From Chloroflexota bacterium (GTDB lineage: Bacteria > Chloroflexota > Anaerolineae > Anaerolineales > UBA4823): a stretch of 7,808 bases of DNA. Position numbers and translations under genes: made by a program. Of this stretch, positions 5,457 to 7,808 are shown piece by piece (the first letter of the stretch is position 1; every line of letters begins with the position of its first letter). The stretch covers positions 1-7,808 of the forward strand of contig JAGDMX010000101.1 in assembly GCA_017860725.1 (NCBI GenBank), written 5' to 3'. The notes under the pieces were generated by a model. It saw only the letters and a list, made by a program, of their open reading frames with translations, was not told where the DNA came from and did no database searches.

Positions 5457-5493
5457 GGGCGGCTGTCGCAGACCAAACCTGCCACAGCCGCCC
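5457..5493 (-). other. GC-rich hairpin/dyad between ferritin and the DinB-fold operon
   Basis: The arms GGGCGGCTGT (5457-5466) and ACAGCCGCCC (5484-5493) are perfectly complementary. After a single C/C (G/G on the minus strand) mismatch, GCAG/CTGC adds four more pairs around a 7-nt loop. The element begins 79 bp past the ferritin stop and ends 24 bp before the DinB-fold ATG. As an RNA on the minus strand it is followed by GAATTTAATCC rather than a U-run, so it is not a classic intrinsic terminator. It may end or stabilise the ferritin transcript, form a leader structure just upstream of the AGGAGG site, or act as a DNA operator next to the weak promoter-like sequence at 5494-5522. The structure is certain; its role is open. 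Confidence 0.7.
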
Positions 5494-5522
5494 TGTATAT
5501 TCACAAGCAATTACAATCGCAA
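5494..5522 (-). promoter_or_regulatory. Weak candidate promoter for the DinB-to-NUDIX operon
   Basis: On the minus strand TTGCGA (5522-5517) and TATACA (5499-5494) are separated by 17 bp. Each has two mismatches from consensus, including the final T of the -10 box. The start point would be near 5487, inside the hairpin, so the hairpin would act as a DNA dyad for this transcript rather than as a full RNA stem. No better promoter is visible between 5433 and 5571. Readthrough from the ferritin gene is the alternative. Confidence 0.3.
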
Positions 5523-5571
5523 GAAGACGTCGACTCTCTCACACACGCTTCTCGGTAGATGAAAACGGCGG

Positions 5572-6066
5572 TTAATCGCCTGCGCGAGAGCCAAGCTGGC
5601 GGTCCGCCATGAGCAGGGCTGGACCGCTTTCGCCCGCCAATTTAAGGAGCTCAATAATCGCAGCGGCGTTCTTTTCCTCTTCGACCTGCTCGTCGATGAA
5701 CCAATGCAGCATGACCTGGGTAGGATAATCCTTCTCCTGCTGCGCCAGGGCGTACAGATCGTTGATCAGTGAAGTAACTTTCTGCTCGTGACCCAAGACC
5801 TGCTCAAAGACCTGCAGGGGGGAGCCGAACTCTGTGGGTGGCTGTTCGATGGCTTGCAGCTTGACCCGCCCGCCACGATCGTAGATGAATTCAAAGAATT
5901 TCATGCCGTGCTCGCGCTCCTCATCGGCCTGGGCATGCATCCAGTGAGCAAAACCGGGCAGGTTGGCGGCCTCAAAGTGCGCTGCCATGGAAAGGTACAG
6001 GTAAGATGAATACAGCTCGTGCGTGATCTGGTCATTGAGTGCTTTTTGCAACTTTTCAGTGAACAT
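5572..6066 (-). CDS. ftnA: Bacterial non-haem ferritin (FtnA type)
   Basis: The 164-aa protein matches the length and motifs of bacterial ferritin FtnA, a 24-subunit cytosolic cage that oxidises Fe2+ and stores it as a ferric mineral. All ferroxidase ligands known from E. coli FtnA are present at the same positions: Glu17, Glu50 and His53 (site A); Glu94 and Glu130 with Glu50 (site B); Glu49, Glu126 and Glu129 (site C). Tyr24 and Gln127 are also kept. No haem-binding Met of the bacterioferritin type is apparent. The ATG has AAGGAG seven bases upstream. It lies alone between HerA (114-bp gap) and the DinB-fold gene (139-bp gap), so it may be its own transcription unit. The upstream gap has only a poor promoter match (TCGACA at 6114-6109, 19-bp spacer, TAGAAT at 6089-6084). 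I see no obvious Fur box. Confidence 0.95.
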   Translation of the reverse strand: MFTEKLQKALNDQITHELYSSYLYLSMAAHFEAANLPGFAHWMHAQADEEREHGMKFFEFIYDRGGRVKLQAIEQPPTEFGSPLQVFEQVLGHEQKVTSLINDLYALAQQEKDYPTQVMLHWFIDEQVEEEKNAAAIIELLKLAGESGPALLMADRQLGSRAGD

Positions 6067-6073
6067 TGTGTGT

Positions 6074-6079
6074 CTCCTT
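6074..6079 (-). promoter_or_regulatory. Ribosome binding site of the ferritin gene
   Basis: AAGGAG on the minus strand lies seven bases before the ATG at 6066, a strong site with good spacing that confirms the start. Confidence 0.8.
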
Positions 6080-6180
6080 GAATATTCTATTGATTTATAG
6101 TAAACGTCTGTCGATTGGGATGGTCTTAGTTATTGATGTATCTATACCATGTAAACCCGATATATGCTATTAACATTTTA

Positions 6181-7808
6181 TCAGAAACCGATCTCGCGCA
6201 GAATTTGCTGCTCGCTGCTCTCGCTGGTGCGACTCTTTCTACCCAGCAACTCCTCCCAGAAGTGCTCATCATAACGCCGAGAGCGCAGCGGCAGAGGCAT
6301 GGGCACACCCCAACCCAGCAGCAAAACCTCTTCTTTGGGCTGCAAGCGGGCCAGCATGCCGCGCAGCGCCTCACGCCCGGCCAGCCCGGAAAGCACTGCC
6401 CGGATATCATCATCGTCGCCCAACCAGCCAGAGACGCGTGTGCCGAGCTGTGACATGACTTCATCATAGATTTGCGAGGGACGCTGGTCGATAATTAACA
6501 GAGTGACGTAATATTTGCGCATCTCGCGGGCAATCGTGCTGAAGGTGGTCTGGGCTGCCATCTCACGATTGAGCAGTTTATGCGCCTCTTCTACAACGAT
6601 CACCAGAGGTCGTGGCTCTTCTTTGCCACTGGTACGGAAATCATTGGTGCTCTTTTCCCAGGCATCTCGGATGCGGCGGGTGAGTAAATTGCTGACCAGC
6701 AGGTAATCCAGGTCGGATTCGTGATTTCCGAACGACAGGATGACATGCTGCCCCGACTCCAAAGCCTTAATAATCTCACTCACCGTGTCAGCCGCCGGTT
6801 TCTCCACCAGATAAGGCAGATTGAAGACGCGTCCCAACTTGTTGTGCAGACCTTCAGCCGCCATCACGTTTACCCCGGCCGAATTTGCCCAATGGGCCAC
6901 GCTATCCGGGGCAGGGATCTTCTTGCCATCCTCGATGTCGATCGTTGCCCCATTGCGCATCTGACGGAAGGCGTTGAACCAGCTCCGGCGACCAAACGAG
7001 GTAATCAGCGCATCCAATGTGGTTGGTGTAGTTTCCTTCAAGTTCAGCTCACGGGTGAGCAGCTCAATATCCTCCGGCTGGATGTCGCTCTCGGCAATTT
7101 CGAGATTGAAATCCGGGGGATTATTGCGGATCATGGCCCCTGCCCCCAGACCGACCACCCGCACCCGGCTGGGAAACTTTTCCTTAAGCCCAGCGACACG
7201 CTTGCCGGTATCCGAGGAAGTATCGGAATAGGCATACTCATTGTGCATATCGAGCAATAATATCGATGCCTTGTTGTATTGGATCAAGCCGGCCAACACA
7301 ATGCGCGTCAGGAAAGACTTACCGGTACCGGTAGCGCCGAACACCCCCGACGATCGCTGCACAAATTTGTCCAGGTTCAGGCAGACCGGATGCTCTTGCT
7401 CGCGAGTGTAGCCGATGACAAAATTACCGGGCTTCTCGCTCTTGCCGAAGATCTCGGCAATATCTCCGGCGCTGGCCAGGCGCACCGGGGCATGGTGCGG
7501 TGGGACCGTCTTGACCGGCACCGGGCTGGGCTCCGGCTGTAAACCGGCTGAAATCGCTTCCCGCCAGCGGAGATACTCCTGAGTACCAGGCTCGGGGCCG
7601 CGCTCCAGCATCAGCGAGGGCAATACCTCCAGGTTGGTAAAGAGGGTCTGCCCGTGCAGCAGGCGTGCCACGTCAGGCGGCAGGCGTGTCTCACTCTGCT
7701 CATCGGCGAAGCGTGGATCGGTAGCACCCAACTGCAGGTCGGTCACCAGGCCATAGAACTGCCAGTCACCACTTTCGATGATCACGAACGCCCCTTCCTG
7801 CACTTCTT
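6181..7808 (-). CDS. herA: HerA-type FtsK/HerA superfamily ATPase, 5' end beyond window
   Basis: A HerA-like hexameric DNA-pumping ATPase, of the kind that works with the nuclease NurA in DNA end resection. Numbering from the GTG at 7803: residues 1-60 match a HAS-barrel (FVIIESGDWQFYGLVTDLQL), followed by Walker A GATGTGKS (156-163) and ILLLDMHNEY (181-190). Next are the acidic Walker B strand VIVVEEAHKLL (401-411) with the catalytic Glu pair, an Arg-rich REMRKYY segment (426-432), and the sensor-like LLIIDQRPSQI (435-445). The frame remains open upstream of 7803 (codons for E and V precede), and the HAS-barrel lacks its first strand. The true start is therefore likely just past 7808 and the GTG is not the start. 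The C-terminal ~30 residues are a polar tail ending REIGF. No NurA gene follows it; the next gene is ferritin, so any partner must lie upstream, outside the window. A role in a HerA-based defence system cannot be excluded, but nothing here supports it. Confidence 0.88.
   Translation of the reverse strand, partial: EVQEGAFVIIESGDWQFYGLVTDLQLGATDPRFADEQSETRLPPDVARLLHGQTLFTNLEVLPSLMLERGPEPGTQEYLRWREAISAGLQPEPSPVPVKTVPPHHAPVRLASAGDIAEIFGKSEKPGNFVIGYTREQEHPVCLNLDKFVQRSSGVFGATGTGKSFLTRIVLAGLIQYNKASILLLDMHNEYAYSDTSSDTGKRVAGLKEKFPSRVRVVGLGAGAMIRNNPPDFNLEIAESDIQPEDIELLTRELNLKETTPTTLDALITSFGRRSWFNAFRQMRNGATIDIEDGKKIPAPDSVAHWANSAGVNVMAAEGLHNKLGRVFNLPYLVEKPAADTVSEIIKALESGQHVILSFGNHESDLDYLLVSNLLTRRIRDAWEKSTNDFRTSGKEEPRPLVIVVEEAHKLLNREMAAQTTFSTIAREMRKYYVTLLIIDQRPSQIYDEVMSQLGTRVSGWLGDDDDIRAVLSGLAGREALRGMLARLQPKEEVLLLGWGVPMPLPLRSRRYDEHFWEELLGRKSRTSESSEQQILREIGF

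Noticed and set aside
5433..5510. ATG at 5510 as start of the DinB-fold protein
   Set aside because: The extra 26 residues cross a perfect hairpin and an AGGAGG site. They are Gly/Arg/Pro-rich and do not look like part of the domain.
5567..5580. GGCG-GTTAAT-CGCC mini-hairpin over the ferritin stop codon as a terminator
   Set aside because: The stem is only four pairs and includes the stop codon region; the following GTTTTC is too short a T-run. Chance is likely.
6084..6114. Ferritin promoter TCGACA-19-TAGAAT
   Set aside because: The spacer is too long and each box has a mismatch. It is noted in the ferritin entry but not supported enough to list as a feature.
6721..7260. Plus-strand open frame of 179 codons inside the HerA gene
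   Set aside because: It is antisense to the Walker A to Walker B region of a clear HerA coding sequence, with no start signals and no recognisable motif.
1..7808. Known defence system, CRISPR array, insertion sequence or prophage
   Set aside because: No direct repeat array, transposase, integrase, terminal repeats or phage structural gene is visible. HerA and the lytic transglycosylase alone do not establish such a system.

Overview
This 7.8 kb window comes from a bacterial chromosome. It carries nine genes: seven complete genes on the minus strand, a HerA-type ATPase that runs off the right edge, and a divergent pair at the left end whose minus-strand member runs off the left edge. The gene mix (HerA, FtnA-type ferritin, DinB-fold protein, Suc_Fer-like thioredoxin-fold ferredoxin) suggests Chloroflexota (Anaerolineae-like), as does a Gram-positive-type GAAC-N4-GTTC dyad. 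This is an inference from family knowledge, not from any search. By eye the first ~1.5 kb is more AT-rich than the rest.

Left end (1-891): a minus-strand gene, of which only the first 32 codons are visible, faces a plus-strand membrane-anchored SLT-type lytic transglycosylase (241-891). Two very good sigma70-type promoters are interleaved over 168-220: TTGACA-17-TATAAT on the plus strand and TTGACA-17-TATTAT on the minus strand. Their -10 hexamers overlap, so RNA polymerase should not occupy both at once. A perfect dyad, TAGAAC-ATAA-GTTCTA, sits on the plus start point and inside the minus spacer. Its core matches the Bacillus-type LexA box. This is the most interesting regulatory feature of the window.

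Middle (1013-5432, all minus): six tightly packed genes look like one operon, read right to left. They are a DinB-fold protein, an unrecognised 309-aa protein (ATGA overlap), an AAC(6')-I-like acetyltransferase (1-nt gap), a Suc_Fer-like protein (5-nt gap), an SDR oxidoreductase (34-nt gap) and an MTH1-like NUDIX hydrolase (1-nt gap). The NUDIX hydrolase and the lytic transglycosylase are convergent across 121 bp with no clear terminator.

Right end (5433-7808, all minus): a GC-rich near-perfect 37-nt hairpin lies between the DinB gene and an FtnA-type ferritin. It could be the ferritin terminator, a leader structure or an operator. Upstream of the ferritin is the HerA-like ATPase, whose start lies beyond the window.

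Several products bear on oxidative or DNA damage (ferritin iron storage, oxidised-nucleotide sanitation, HerA DNA-end processing, a possible LexA site). That common theme is suggestive only. I see no tRNA, rRNA, CRISPR array, insertion sequence or recognisable defence system.
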